This document shows positions 25,157-32,809 of a stretch of DNA of 64,000 nt, in pieces (position 1 is the stretch's first letter; every line of letters starts with the position of its first letter). The notes beneath the pieces are model-generated. The model was not told the origin of the DNA. It saw only the letters and a list, made by a program, of their open reading frames with translations, and did not search any database. Source of the stretch: Gemmatimonadota bacterium (GTDB lineage Bacteria; Gemmatimonadota; Gemmatimonadetes; Gemmatimonadales; GWC2-71-9); contig JADJOM010000003.1 in NCBI GenBank assembly GCA_016713785.1, forward strand, positions 2,003,501-2,067,500, in the 5' to 3' direction. A program made the translations under genes and the position numbers.

Positions 25157-26032
25157 ATGCGCCCACCCCGTCCCGGTTCCTCCCGCGCCCCCTCCCCGGC
25201 CGAGGCGCTCGTCGCCCGGCTCGACGCGCAGGCCGGCACCGGCGACCGGGGCGATGGCGTCCCCACCGGCTTTCCCTCACTCGACCGCCAGCTGGGCGGC
25301 GGGTTCCGGCGCCAGGACCTCGTGATCCTGGCCGGGGACGTGGGCGCGGGGAAGTCGTCCTTCGCGCTCGCCATCGCGCTCCGCACCGCCGGGGCCGGCA
25401 TCCCGGTCACCTACCTCTCCGGGGAGATGACCGAGGAGCGCCTGCTGGAACGCGCGCTGGCGCTGCTGGCCCGCGTCCCCGTGGACACGCTCCGGGGCGG
25501 CGACCTCGATGACCTCAACCGCTCCGCCGTCGGCGCGGCCGCCCTCCGCCTGCGCGACCTCCCGCTCCAGGTGCGCCCCATGGCCGGCGAGCGCTTCGAG
25601 GAGATCTCGGCGTCCCTGGATACCGTGCCCCGCCGGGGCCTGCTGGTGGTGGACGACCTGCAGCTGGCCGGCAGCCCGCTGCCCGCCCCGCAGGGCGAGG
25701 AGCGCACCGCGGCCACCGCGCGGGCGCTCAAGAACCTGGCGCTGGAGCGCGACGTGGCCATCCTCGCCGCGGCGCAGCTGCCCCGGTTCCGGGCCGGCCG
25801 ACGCGACCCGCGTCCCACCCTCGACGATCTGGGGGGCCAGGGCGTGGTCAAGCAGGTGGCGGACGTGGTGCTGGCGATCTATCGGGAGGAGATGTACCGA
25901 CCCGCGCCCGGGGTGGAGGGCGCGGTGGAGTTGATCATCGGCAAGAACCGCAACGGCGGGACCGGCTACCTCGACCTCTACTTCTACCGCCACTGGCTGC
26001 GCTTCGAGGACATGCTCGACCCGGACCGCTAG
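25157..26032 (+). CDS. Stand-alone DnaB C-terminal-type RecA-fold ATPase
   Basis: A 291-residue protein equal to the RecA-like C-terminal domain of replicative helicase DnaB without its N-terminal primase-binding domain. TGFPSLDRQLGGGFRRQDLV is followed by Walker A GDVGAGKS (residues 60-67), then SGEMTEERLLER, and Walker B GLLVVDDLQLAG. DVVLAIYREEMY and IIGKNRNGGTGYLDLYF match the late DnaB motif KNRNGPTG. A true replicative helicase is about 450 residues, so this is an orphan paralogue. The role is unknown. ATG 25157 is preferred over TTG 25148, and a -10 box precedes it by 7 nt. Confidence 0.85.
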   Translation: MRPPRPGSSRAPSPAEALVARLDAQAGTGDRGDGVPTGFPSLDRQLGGGFRRQDLVILAGDVGAGKSSFALAIALRTAGAGIPVTYLSGEMTEERLLERALALLARVPVDTLRGGDLDDLNRSAVGAAALRLRDLPLQVRPMAGERFEEISASLDTVPRRGLLVVDDLQLAGSPLPAPQGEERTAATARALKNLALERDVAILAAAQLPRFRAGRRDPRPTLDDLGGQGVVKQVADVVLAIYREEMYRPAPGVEGAVELIIGKNRNGGTGYLDLYFYRHWLRFEDMLDPDR

Positions 26033-26054
26033 CCGGCCCCGGGGCCCTCCGGCT
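26031..26054. terminator. Candidate bidirectional terminator
   Basis: agccgg (26031-26036) pairs with ccggct (26049-26054), with a G/C palindrome between. It spans the two convergent stop codons of the ATPase and the lipoprotein genes. Confidence 0.35.
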
Positions 26055-26427
26055 ACTTGGCCTTGGCGCCCGCCAGGTCCACGAACGTCCCCGACGCGCC
26101 GTCGGCCTTCTGGATCGTGACCCACAGCGGCGGGCCCTTCGAGTGCTCCGCGTAGAGGGCCACCGAGCCGTCCTCCAGCTTGGTGTCGCTGACCAGCTGC
26201 CACGAGCCCTTGCTCAGGACCTCCCGGTAGTACGCTGCGATCGCGTCGGGCGAGGACGTGGAGCGGAAGCGGATCTTGAGCGCATCCTCCCCCCCCTCGC
26301 GGGAGATCACCTCCGCCGCCGGTGGCAGCGGGATGGTGGGCATGACATCGGACAGCCGGGCTTCCGGGCGTTGTTCCTGGCAGGCGAGGGTGAGCAGCAG
26401 GCCCGCCAGCATGAGAGAGCGTCGCAT
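26053..26427 (-). CDS. Putative lipoprotein, 124 residues
   Basis: The N-terminus MRRSLMLAGLLLTLAC looks like a lipoprotein signal: a basic start, a Leu-rich core, then Cys16. The lipobox TLAC is imperfect because Leu at -3 is expected. The mature part, about residues 45-115, reads as a small alpha/beta domain (ALKIRFRSTSSPDAIAAYYR, WQLVSDTKLEDGSVALYAEH). This resembles the stress-response or DUF-type domains in which a polypeptide is scored by difference terms. I do not recognise the family. ATG 26427 is used; TACTCT lies 9 nt upstream. It converges on the ATPase gene. Confidence 0.75.
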   Translation of the reverse strand: MRRSLMLAGLLLTLACQEQRPEARLSDVMPTIPLPPAAEVISREGGEDALKIRFRSTSSPDAIAAYYREVLSKGSWQLVSDTKLEDGSVALYAEHSKGPPLWVTIQKADGASGTFVDLAGAKAK

Positions 26428-26436
26428 ATGGCGGAG

Positions 26437-26442
26437 AGAGTA
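26437..26442 (-). promoter_or_regulatory. -10 box (TACTCT) for the lipoprotein gene
   Basis: On the minus strand TACTCT (26442-26437) ends 9 nt before ATG 26427. No -35 match. Confidence 0.35.
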
Positions 26443-26508
26443 GCGCCCCGGCCCGTCTCCGGGCAAGGGAGGCCGGCCCGGTGCGTAGCCACGGGGGTCC
26501 GCTTCCCT

Positions 26509-26514
26509 TATTTT
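26509..26514 (+). promoter_or_regulatory. Candidate -10 box (TATTTT) for yebC
   Basis: TATTTT lies 31 nt before ATG 26546. Unlike the close boxes elsewhere it leaves a leader of about 24 nt, which contains GGAG 7 nt before the start. Confidence 0.4.
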
Positions 26515-26545
26515 CCTGCCCCGTACCACCCTTCGGAGCCTCCCC

Positions 26546-27295
26546 ATGGCCGGCCACAGCAAGTGGAAGCAGATCAAGCGGAAGAAGGCGATCACCGACG
26601 CCCGGCGTGGCGCCTCGTGGACCAAGGTGATCCGCGAGATCACCGTGGCCGCCAAGGCCGGCGGCGGTGATCCCGGCGGCAACCCGCGCCTGCGTACCGC
26701 CATCGACGCCGCCAAGGCCGTGAACATGCCGGCCGACAACATCGACCGGGCCATCAAGAAGGGCACCGGCGAGCTGGAGGGGGCGGTCTACGAAGAGGTG
26801 ATGTACGAGGGCTACGGGCCGGGCGGCGCCGCGATCATCATCGAGGCCACCACCGACAACTCCACCCGCACCGTGGCCGAGGTGCGGCACGCCTTCAACC
26901 GCAATGGGGGCAACCTCGGCGCCACCAACTCGGTGTCGTGGATGTTCGACCGCAAGGGCCAGATCTTTCTCGACGCCACCCGCTATCCGGAGGACGCCAC
27001 CCTCGAGGCCGCCCTCGAGGCCGGCGCGGAGGACTTTGCCCGGGATGGCGACCAGTACGTCGTCTCCACCACCGTCCCCACCTTCCACGCCGTCCAGGAG
27101 GCGCTCAAGGCGCGCCAGCTGGAGCTCGAGTCGGCCGAGGTGGCGATGGTGCCCAAGAGCACGGTCAAGGTCGAGGGCAAGCAGGCCGAGCAGATGATCA
27201 AGCTGATGGAAGCGCTGGAGGAGCTCGACGACGTCTCCAAGGTCTTCTCCAACTTCGACATCGACGCGAGCCAGCTGGCGGAGGCCTCGTCCTGA
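26546..27295 (+). CDS. YebC/PmpR (TACO1) family protein
   Basis: A 249-residue protein of standard length. It begins MAGHSKWKQIKRKKAITDAR, the near-invariant YebC N-terminus. Later segments NMPADNIDRAIKKGTGE and EVMYEGYGPGGAAIIIEA are also family hallmarks. Members have been reported both as DNA-binding regulators and as translation factors that relieve ribosome stalling at proline runs. The gene lies directly upstream of ruvC, a very common order (yebC-ruvC-ruvA-ruvB). The start has GGAG at a good distance. The 13-nt gap to ruvC suggests co-transcription. Confidence 0.96.
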   Translation: MAGHSKWKQIKRKKAITDARRGASWTKVIREITVAAKAGGGDPGGNPRLRTAIDAAKAVNMPADNIDRAIKKGTGELEGAVYEEVMYEGYGPGGAAIIIEATTDNSTRTVAEVRHAFNRNGGNLGATNSVSWMFDRKGQIFLDATRYPEDATLEAALEAGAEDFARDGDQYVVSTTVPTFHAVQEALKARQLELESAEVAMVPKSTVKVEGKQAEQMIKLMEALEELDDVSKVFSNFDIDASQLAEASS

Positions 27296-27308
27296 CCGGT
27301 GGCGGCCG

Positions 27309-27797
27309 GTGAAGGTGCTGGGGGTGGACCCCGGGACCGCCGCCACCGGGTACGGCGTGGTCGAGGATGCGGGACCCGGGATGTACCGGCTGCTCGAATG
27401 CGGGGTGATCCGGCCGGAGCGCGGCGCCACCCTGCCGCACCGGCTGCTGCAGATCCATGAGCAGCTCGCCGGCCTGGTGGCGCGGCACCAGCCGGAGGTG
27501 CTGGCCGTGGAAGAGGCGTTCCACGCCCGCAACGCGCGCACCACCCTGGTGCTGGGCCACGCCCGCGGGGTCATCCTGCTGGCCGGCGCGGCCGCGGGCG
27601 TCGCCATCGCGGAGTATTCGCCGGCGGAGATCAAGAAGACCGTGACCGGACGTGGCCAGGCCCTCAAGCCGCAGGTGGCATTCATGGTGGCCCAGCTGCT
27701 GCGCCTCAAGGCGGTGCCCCGGCCGGCCGACGCCGCCGATGGCTGCGCGGTGGCGCTGACCCACCTCCTCGGCACCCGCCGCCGGGTGCGGCGATGA
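27309..27797 (+). CDS. ruvC: Holliday junction resolvase RuvC
   Basis: A 162-residue RNase H-fold nuclease that cuts Holliday junctions. The four acidic catalytic residues are visible: Asp7 (VLGVDPGTAATGYG), Glu68 (LAVEEAFHARN), and Asp141 and Asp144 (PADAADGCAVAL). The KTVTGRGQALK segment is the conserved DNA-contact loop. GTG 27309 is the start. The TGA overlaps the ruvA ATG (ATGA). It acts with RuvAB encoded just downstream. Confidence 0.96.
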   Translation: MKVLGVDPGTAATGYGVVEDAGPGMYRLLECGVIRPERGATLPHRLLQIHEQLAGLVARHQPEVLAVEEAFHARNARTTLVLGHARGVILLAGAAAGVAIAEYSPAEIKKTVTGRGQALKPQVAFMVAQLLRLKAVPRPADAADGCAVALTHLLGTRRRVRR

Positions 27798-28378
27798 TCG
27801 CCTTCGTCACCGGCACGCTGCGCGAGCTTCACGGGGACACCGCCCTCATCGAGACGACGGGGGGCGTGGGGTACGCGGTCACCGTGCCACTCGGCGTCCT
27901 GGAACGGCTCCCCGCGCCGGGCAGCCGGCTCAGCCTCTACACCGAGCTGGTGGTGCGGGAAGACGGCTGGTCGCTCTACGGCTTTGACCGCACCGGTGAG
28001 CGGACCGTCTTCCAGCGGCTGCTCTCGGCGAGCGGCGTGGGGCCCAAGCTGGCGCTCGCGGTGCTCTCGACACTGGGCCCCGAGCGGGCGGTGCGCAGCC
28101 TCAAGGAGCGGGACATCGCCGCCCTCGCCACCGTGCCGGGCATCGGGCGGAAGAAGGCCGAGAAGCTGATCGTGGAGCTGGGCGACCGCTTTGCGGCGGT
28201 GCCGGCGGACCTGCCGGTCGCCCCCGGCCCCGGCGGCGAAGCGGTGCAGGCACTCGTCCGCCTGGGATACCCGGCGCCGCAGGCGGAAGACGCCACGCGG
28301 CGGGCGATCGCGGAGGGGATCACCGAGACCGCCAAGGTGATCCGGTACGCCCTGCAGTGGTTGTCCACCAAGCGGTAG
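27794..28378 (+). CDS. ruvA: Holliday junction DNA helicase subunit RuvA
   Basis: A 194-residue protein that binds the four-way junction as a tetramer and loads RuvB. The N-terminal OB domain begins MIAFVTGTLRELHGDTALIE. Two helix-hairpin-helix motifs follow: LLSASGVGPKLALAVLS and IAALATVPGIGRKKAEKLIVE. The C-terminal domain III (about 145-194) that contacts RuvB ends ALQWLSTKR. It is coupled to ruvC by a 4-nt overlap. Confidence 0.96.
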   Translation: MIAFVTGTLRELHGDTALIETTGGVGYAVTVPLGVLERLPAPGSRLSLYTELVVREDGWSLYGFDRTGERTVFQRLLSASGVGPKLALAVLSTLGPERAVRSLKERDIAALATVPGIGRKKAEKLIVELGDRFAAVPADLPVAPGPGGEAVQALVRLGYPAPQAEDATRRAIAEGITETAKVIRYALQWLSTKR

Positions 28379-28416
28379 CCCCGCGACCGGGCCGCCGAGC
28401 AACGAGGAGCCAGACC

Positions 28417-28593
28417 ATGACCGTTCCCGCCACCACCGCCGAGTGGCTCTGTACCCGGTGCGGCAGCACCAACCGGGTGCTGGTCGCGGCCAGCACGCCG
28501 CGCACCCTCGACCGCTGCAATCACTGCCACGCCCGGCACGTCCTCGAGCCGGGCAAGCGCCCGGTGCGCTGGGACGCGAGGCTGGAAGACTAG
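28417..28593 (+). CDS. Small zinc-ribbon protein between ruvA and ruvB
   Basis: A 58-residue protein with two CxxC knuckles, Cys12-x2-Cys15 (WLCTRCGS) and Cys34-x2-Cys37 (DRCNHCH), fitting one zinc ribbon. ATG 28417 has GAGG about 9 nt upstream. The rest is short and polar (RVLVAASTPRTLDR). I do not recognise the family. It lies between ruvA and ruvB with gaps of 38 and 56 nt, on the same strand, so it is probably part of the recombination operon. It might bind nucleic acid or another protein. No function is claimed. Confidence 0.75.
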   Translation: MTVPATTAEWLCTRCGSTNRVLVAASTPRTLDRCNHCHARHVLEPGKRPVRWDARLED

Positions 28594-28617
28594 ACGGCCG
28601 GGTGGCTGGGCGGATCG

Positions 28618-28641
28618 CCGCCGAGCCGCCGAGCCGCCGAG
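28618..28641. repeat. Octamer array CCGCCGAG x3 upstream of ruvB
   Basis: Three exact tandem copies of ccgccgag end 8 nt before the ruvB ATG. The reverse complement is GGCGGCTC, the same GGCGGNNN form as the arrays at 912 and 11891. The same octamer occurs three times inside tgt. Confidence 0.8.
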
Positions 28642-28649
28642 CCATCTTC

Positions 28650-29684
28650 ATGAGCCGCCTCGAGATCACCACCCCCGATTCCCTCCCCGAGGAGGTGGGC
28701 GCCGAAGCCGCGCTCCGCCCCGGGCATCTCGAGGAGTTCGTGGGCCAGGGCCAGGTGAAGGCGTCGCTCCGCATCGCGATCGACGCGGCGAAGGCGCGCA
28801 AGGAACCGCTCGACCACCTGCTCTTCTTCGGACCGCCGGGTCTCGGCAAGACCACCCTGGCCATGCTGCTGGCGCGCGAGATGGGCGTCCAGCTCCGCAC
28901 CACCTCGGGCCCGGTCCTCGAGAAGCCCGGCGACCTCGTCGGGCTGCTCACCACGCTCACCCCGGGCGACATCCTCTTCATCGACGAGATTCACCGGCTG
29001 CGCCCGGTGCTCGAGGAGTTCCTCTATCCCGCGATGGAGGACTTCCGGGTGGACGTGCGGATCGCCGATGGCCCCAACGCGCAGACCATCCCGATGGCCA
29101 TCGAGCGCTTCACGCTCATCGGCGCCACCACCCGCTTCGGGCTCCTGACCCCGCCGATGCGCGCCCGCTTCGGGATGGTCGAGCGGCTGCACTTCTATCC
29201 GCCCGAGGACCTCGGCGTGATCGTGGCGCGCTCGGCGAGCATCCTCGGCGTGCCCGCCGACGCGGAGGGCACCGCCGAGATCGCCCGGCGGAGCCGCGGC
29301 ACCCCGCGCGTCGCCAACCGGCTGCTGCGCCGGGTGCGCGACTTTGCGCAGGTCCGGGCCGAGGGCCGGATCACCGGGCCGGTGGCCCGCGAGGCGCTGG
29401 CGCGGCTCAACGTGGACGAGTTCGGCCTCGACGACATGGATGCCCGCATCCTCACCACCATCATCGAGAAGTTCGGCGGGGGCCCCGTGGGGCTCAGCAC
29501 GGTCGCGGTGGCGGTGAGCGAGGATGCCGGCACGCTCGAGGATGTCTACGAGCCGTACCTCATCCAGCAGGGATTCCTGGAGCGGACGCCCCGCGGCCGC
29601 GTGGCCACCGCGCTCGCCTACCAGCGGTTCGGGATCACCCCGCCCCCCGGCACCCAGCGGACCATCTTCGAGCGCGACGCGTAG
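28650..29684 (+). CDS. ruvB: Holliday junction DNA helicase RuvB
   Basis: A 344-residue AAA+ motor that drives branch migration with RuvA. LRPGHLEEFVGQGQVKASLR is the N-terminal signature. Walker A is GPPGLGKTT (residues 61-69), Walker B is IDEIH, the sensor is GATTRFG, and the arginine finger lies in MRARFGMVERL. The C-terminal winged helix with PRGRVAT follows. ATG 28650 follows an octamer array with no clear Shine-Dalgarno. In-frame codons upstream are not conserved sequence. Confidence 0.97.
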   Translation: MSRLEITTPDSLPEEVGAEAALRPGHLEEFVGQGQVKASLRIAIDAAKARKEPLDHLLFFGPPGLGKTTLAMLLAREMGVQLRTTSGPVLEKPGDLVGLLTTLTPGDILFIDEIHRLRPVLEEFLYPAMEDFRVDVRIADGPNAQTIPMAIERFTLIGATTRFGLLTPPMRARFGMVERLHFYPPEDLGVIVARSASILGVPADAEGTAEIARRSRGTPRVANRLLRRVRDFAQVRAEGRITGPVAREALARLNVDEFGLDDMDARILTTIIEKFGGGPVGLSTVAVAVSEDAGTLEDVYEPYLIQQGFLERTPRGRVATALAYQRFGITPPPGTQRTIFERDA

Positions 29685-29697
29685 CGACCGGCCCGGC

Positions 29698-30744
29698 GTG
29701 CCCCCCGCCTACCAGACCCGTGATTTCGCCTACGAGCTCCCCCCCGGCCTGATCGCGCAGGAGCCGATCGCCGAACGGGGGGAGAGCCGCCTGCTGCTGG
29801 TGGACCGCACCGCCCCCGACCCGGCGCGTGCCTGCACCGACCTGCAGTTCCCCGACCTCGTCGCCCTGGTCCCCGCGGGCGACCTCGTGGTGCTCAACAC
29901 CACGCGGGTGCGACACGCGCGCTTCCTGGCCACGCGGCCCAGCGGCGCCCCGGCGGAGGTGCTGCTCATCCACCCCGCGCAGGGTGAGCACTGGATCGCG
30001 ATCGGCAAGCCGGGCTCGGCCCTGCGGCCTGGCAAGCGGGTGGCCATCGGCCCCGCCGCGTGGATCGAGACGGTGGCCGTCCTGGAGGAGGGCTATCGCG
30101 AAGTGCGGTTCGTGGGCATCACCGCCCAGGAGGCGATGGCCGTCGCCGGCCGGCTGCCGCTCCCCCCGTACATCGACCGCGCCCCGACCCCGGCCGACGA
30201 AACCCGCTACCAGACCGTCTTCGCGGAGCGGGAAGGCAGCGTGGCGGCGCCCACCGCCGGGCTGCACTTCACCCCGGCCCTGCTCGCGGCGCTGGAGGCG
30301 CGGGGCGTGGAGCTGGCGCGAATCGCGCTCGAGGTGGGGCCGGGGACCTTCAAGCCGGTGGAGGTCGAGGATCCGGCCACCCACCCGATGCACCGCGAGG
30401 TGTACGACATCCCCGGCCCGGCGGCGGACGCCATCCGGCGGCTGCGCACCCGCGGCGGAAAGCTCTGGGCGGTGGGCACCACGGTGGTGCGCGCCCTCGA
30501 GAGCGCGGCCGCGGACGGCGGCACCGTCCGCGCCGGCCGGGGCGACACCCGGCTGCTCATCACCCCCGGCTACGACTTCCGCGTGGTGGACCGGCTGCTG
30601 ACCAACTTCCACCTGCCCCGTTCCACCCTGCTGATGCTGGTCGCGGCCTTCGGGGGCTACGACCGGGTGATGGCCGCCTACCGGCACGCGGTGGACGCGC
30701 GCTATCGCTTCTACAGCTACGGCGACGCGATGGTGCTGCGCTGA
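29698..30744 (+). CDS. queA: S-adenosylmethionine:tRNA ribosyltransferase-isomerase QueA
   Basis: A 348-residue enzyme of queuosine synthesis that transfers and rearranges the ribosyl part of AdoMet onto 7-aminomethyl-7-deazaguanine in tRNA. Conserved segments: FAYELPPGLIAQEPIAERGE, DLVVLNTTRVRHARF, SVAAPTAGLHFT, ALEVGPGTFKPV, and TNFHLPRSTLLMLVAAF. The start is GTG 29698, 13 nt after the ruvB stop, with a weak ribosome-binding site. tgt follows, giving the usual queA-tgt-yajC order. Confidence 0.96.
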   Translation: MPPAYQTRDFAYELPPGLIAQEPIAERGESRLLLVDRTAPDPARACTDLQFPDLVALVPAGDLVVLNTTRVRHARFLATRPSGAPAEVLLIHPAQGEHWIAIGKPGSALRPGKRVAIGPAAWIETVAVLEEGYREVRFVGITAQEAMAVAGRLPLPPYIDRAPTPADETRYQTVFAEREGSVAAPTAGLHFTPALLAALEARGVELARIALEVGPGTFKPVEVEDPATHPMHREVYDIPGPAADAIRRLRTRGGKLWAVGTTVVRALESAAADGGTVRAGRGDTRLLITPGYDFRVVDRLLTNFHLPRSTLLMLVAAFGGYDRVMAAYRHAVDARYRFYSYGDAMVLR

Positions 30745-30780
30745 GGGCCCGGATCGGTGGCGCCCGCGGCCGGGCGCGCT

Positions 30781-30786
30781 TACCAT
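30781..30786 (+). promoter_or_regulatory. -10 box (TACCAT) for tgt
   Basis: TACCAT ends 6 nt before ATG 30793, in the 48-bp queA-tgt gap. No -35 match. An internal, near-leaderless promoter is inferred. Confidence 0.4.
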
Positions 30787-30792
30787 CTGCCC

Positions 30793-31950
30793 ATGTTTGA
30801 GTTCGCGCTCGAGGCCACCGAGGGCGGCGCGCGCGCCGGCCGGCTGACCCTGCCGCACGGCGTGGTCGAGACGCCGGCGTTCATGCCGGTAGGCACCCAC
30901 GGCGCCGTCCGTGGCCTTCACCCCGAGGAAGTCCGCCGGGCCGGTGCCCAGATCATCCTCGGCAACACCTATCACCTGCACCTCCGCCCCGGCGAATCGG
31001 TGGTGGCGGCGCTCGGCGGGCTGCACGGCTTCACCACGTGGGACCGCCCCATGCTCACCGACTCGGGGGGCTTCCAGGTCTTCTCGCTGGAGGGGCTCCG
31101 CAAGATCAGCGAGCACGGCGTGGAGTTCGTGAGCCACATCGACGGCTCGGCGCGCCTCCTCACCCCCGAGTCGTCGATGGAGATCCAGTGGGCCCTCGGC
31201 GCCGACGTGGCGATGGTCTTCGACCACGTGGTGCCGGGCCAGGCCACCTGGGAGCTGGCCGAGGAGGGGATGGAACGCACCCTGCGCTGGCTCGACCGCT
31301 GCCGGACCCGGCATGCGCAGCTCGCCGACGCCGGGGCAAGCCGCCGAGCCGGCGAGCCGCCGAGCCCCCAGACCCTCTGGCCCATCGTCCAGGGGGGGAC
31401 CCACGCCGACCTGCGGATGCGCTCGCTCGAGGGCACCCTGGCCCGGGGCCCGTGGACCGGCATCGCCATCGGCGGGCTGTCCGTGGGGGAGCCCAAGCCG
31501 GTGATGCACCGGGTGCTGGAGGGGCTCGGCCCGGCGCTCCCGGCCGAGATGCCCCGTTATCTTATGGGCGTCGGGTTTCCGGACGACCTGCTGGAGGGGA
31601 TCGCCCGGGGGGTGGACCTCTTCGACTGCGTGGCCGCCACGCGGAACGGGCGCCACGGCAGCGCGTGGACCAGCACGGGCAAGGTCAACATCCGGGCGGC
31701 CCACCTGAAGCTGAGCGACGCCCCGCTCGACCCGGCGTGCGACTGCGAGACCTGCACCCGGTTCCCGCGGGGGTACCTGCGGCACCTGTTCATGGCGGAG
31801 GAGATGCTGGGCCTCCGGCTGGTGTCGATTCACAACATCCGGTTCCTGATCCGGATCGCCGAGCAGGCGCGGGAGGCGATCCGCCAGGGCACGTTCGAGC
31901 GCTTCCGGGCCGTCTGGCTCGAGCGCTATCACCATCGAGGAGACTCGTGA
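30793..31950 (+). CDS. tgt: tRNA-guanine transglycosylase Tgt
   Basis: A 385-residue enzyme that exchanges guanine 34 for the queuine precursor in tRNAs with GUN anticodons. General acid/base Asp90 is in TDSGGFQVFS. The nucleophile Asp278 is in DLFDCVAATRNGRHG. Zinc ligands are Cys316, Cys318, Cys321 (CDCETC) and His347 (SIHNIRF). An oddity is at residues about 183-191: a Pro/Arg-rich stretch (ASRRAGEPPSPQ) encoded by an octamer array just before LWPIVQGG, where most Tgt proteins have a short linker. GTG 31947 of yajC overlaps its stop. Confidence 0.97.
   Translation: MFEFALEATEGGARAGRLTLPHGVVETPAFMPVGTHGAVRGLHPEEVRRAGAQIILGNTYHLHLRPGESVVAALGGLHGFTTWDRPMLTDSGGFQVFSLEGLRKISEHGVEFVSHIDGSARLLTPESSMEIQWALGADVAMVFDHVVPGQATWELAEEGMERTLRWLDRCRTRHAQLADAGASRRAGEPPSPQTLWPIVQGGTHADLRMRSLEGTLARGPWTGIAIGGLSVGEPKPVMHRVLEGLGPALPAEMPRYLMGVGFPDDLLEGIARGVDLFDCVAATRNGRHGSAWTSTGKVNIRAAHLKLSDAPLDPACDCETCTRFPRGYLRHLFMAEEMLGLRLVSIHNIRFLIRIAEQAREAIRQGTFERFRAVWLERYHHRGDS
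31341..31364. repeat. Octamer array CCGCCGAG inside tgt
   Basis: ccgccgag, ccggcgag, ccgccgag: three units, 24 bp, so the reading frame of tgt is kept. The same octamer repeats three times upstream of ruvB, 2.7 kb away. Confidence 0.75.
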
Positions 31951-32276
31951 CGCTTTCCCTGCTGGCCCTGATGGCCCCGGCCCCTGACGGCTCGTCCGCC
32001 GGCCTGACCATGCTGCTGCTCCAGATCGGCGCGATCGGCCTGGTGTTCTTCTTCCTGATCCTCCGCCCCCAGCAGCAGGCGCGGAAGAAGCACGAGGAGC
32101 TGCTCAAGAACCTCAAGAAGGGCGATGAGGTCGTGACCGTCGGCGGGTTGATGGGCAAGGTGAAGGACATCAAGGAAGACCGGGTGACCATCGAGTCCGG
32201 CACCGCCGCCGTGGTCGTGGACCGGGCCCGTATCGTCAAGGTGGGGGACCAGGCGGCGCAGGGAGTCGCGGGATGA
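31947..32276 (+). CDS. yajC: Preprotein translocase subunit YajC
   Basis: A 109-residue inner-membrane protein of the SecDF-YajC complex. One membrane helix (about residues 20-40, LLLQIGAIGLVFFFLILRP) is followed by PQQQARKKHEELLKNLKKGD and the VVTVGGLMGKVKDI beta segment typical of YajC. It starts at GTG 31947, overlapping tgt by 4 nt, and overlaps def by 4 nt. secD and secF do not follow here, unlike in many bacteria. Confidence 0.95.
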   Translation: MTLSLLALMAPAPDGSSAGLTMLLLQIGAIGLVFFFLILRPQQQARKKHEELLKNLKKGDEVVTVGGLMGKVKDIKEDRVTIESGTAAVVVDRARIVKVGDQAAQGVAG

Positions 32277-32809
32277 GCCTGCTCGACCTCCACCTGCTGG
32301 GATCGCCGGTGCTCCGCGAGGCGAGCAAGCCGGTCCCCGTGGTGGATGATGCCGTCCGGCGCTTCATCGCCGATCTGTGGGAGACCATGTACGCCGCCAA
32401 GGGCGTCGGCCTCGCCGCCAACCAGGTGGGCGTCGCCACCCGCATCGCCGTGGTCGACGCCGAGGACCGGCGCCTGGTGCTGGTGAACCCGCGCATCGTC
32501 GAGGCGTCGGGCAAGGAGACCGGCGAGGAAGGGTGCCTCTCCGTGCCCGATCTCTACGCCGACGTGACCCGCCCCGACCGGGTGGTGCTGGAGGCGCTCG
32601 ACGAGCAGGGCCAGCCGTACCGGGCGGATCTCACCGGCCTGGCGGCCCGAGCGGTGCAGCACGAGATCGACCATCTCGACGGCATCCTCTTCCTCGACCA
32701 CCTGAGCATCCTCAAGCGGAAGCGGCTGCTGGCCCGCTGGCGGAAGGAACACGCCGACGACATCGGCCACACCCGCCCGGTGCGCGCCGCTCCCGCCGGC
32801 TCCAGCTGA
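32273..32809 (+). CDS. def: Peptide deformylase
   Basis: A 178-residue iron/zinc enzyme that removes the N-formyl group from new proteins. The three motifs are complete: GVGLAANQVG (residues 44-53), EEGCLSVP with metal ligand Cys88, and QHEIDHLDG with ligands His130 and His134 and catalytic Glu131. It overlaps yajC (ATGA) and fmt (TGATG). The def-fmt pair forms the formylation cycle. Confidence 0.97.
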   Translation: MSLLDLHLLGSPVLREASKPVPVVDDAVRRFIADLWETMYAAKGVGLAANQVGVATRIAVVDAEDRRLVLVNPRIVEASGKETGEEGCLSVPDLYADVTRPDRVVLEALDEQGQPYRADLTGLAARAVQHEIDHLDGILFLDHLSILKRKRLLARWRKEHADDIGHTRPVRAAPAGSS

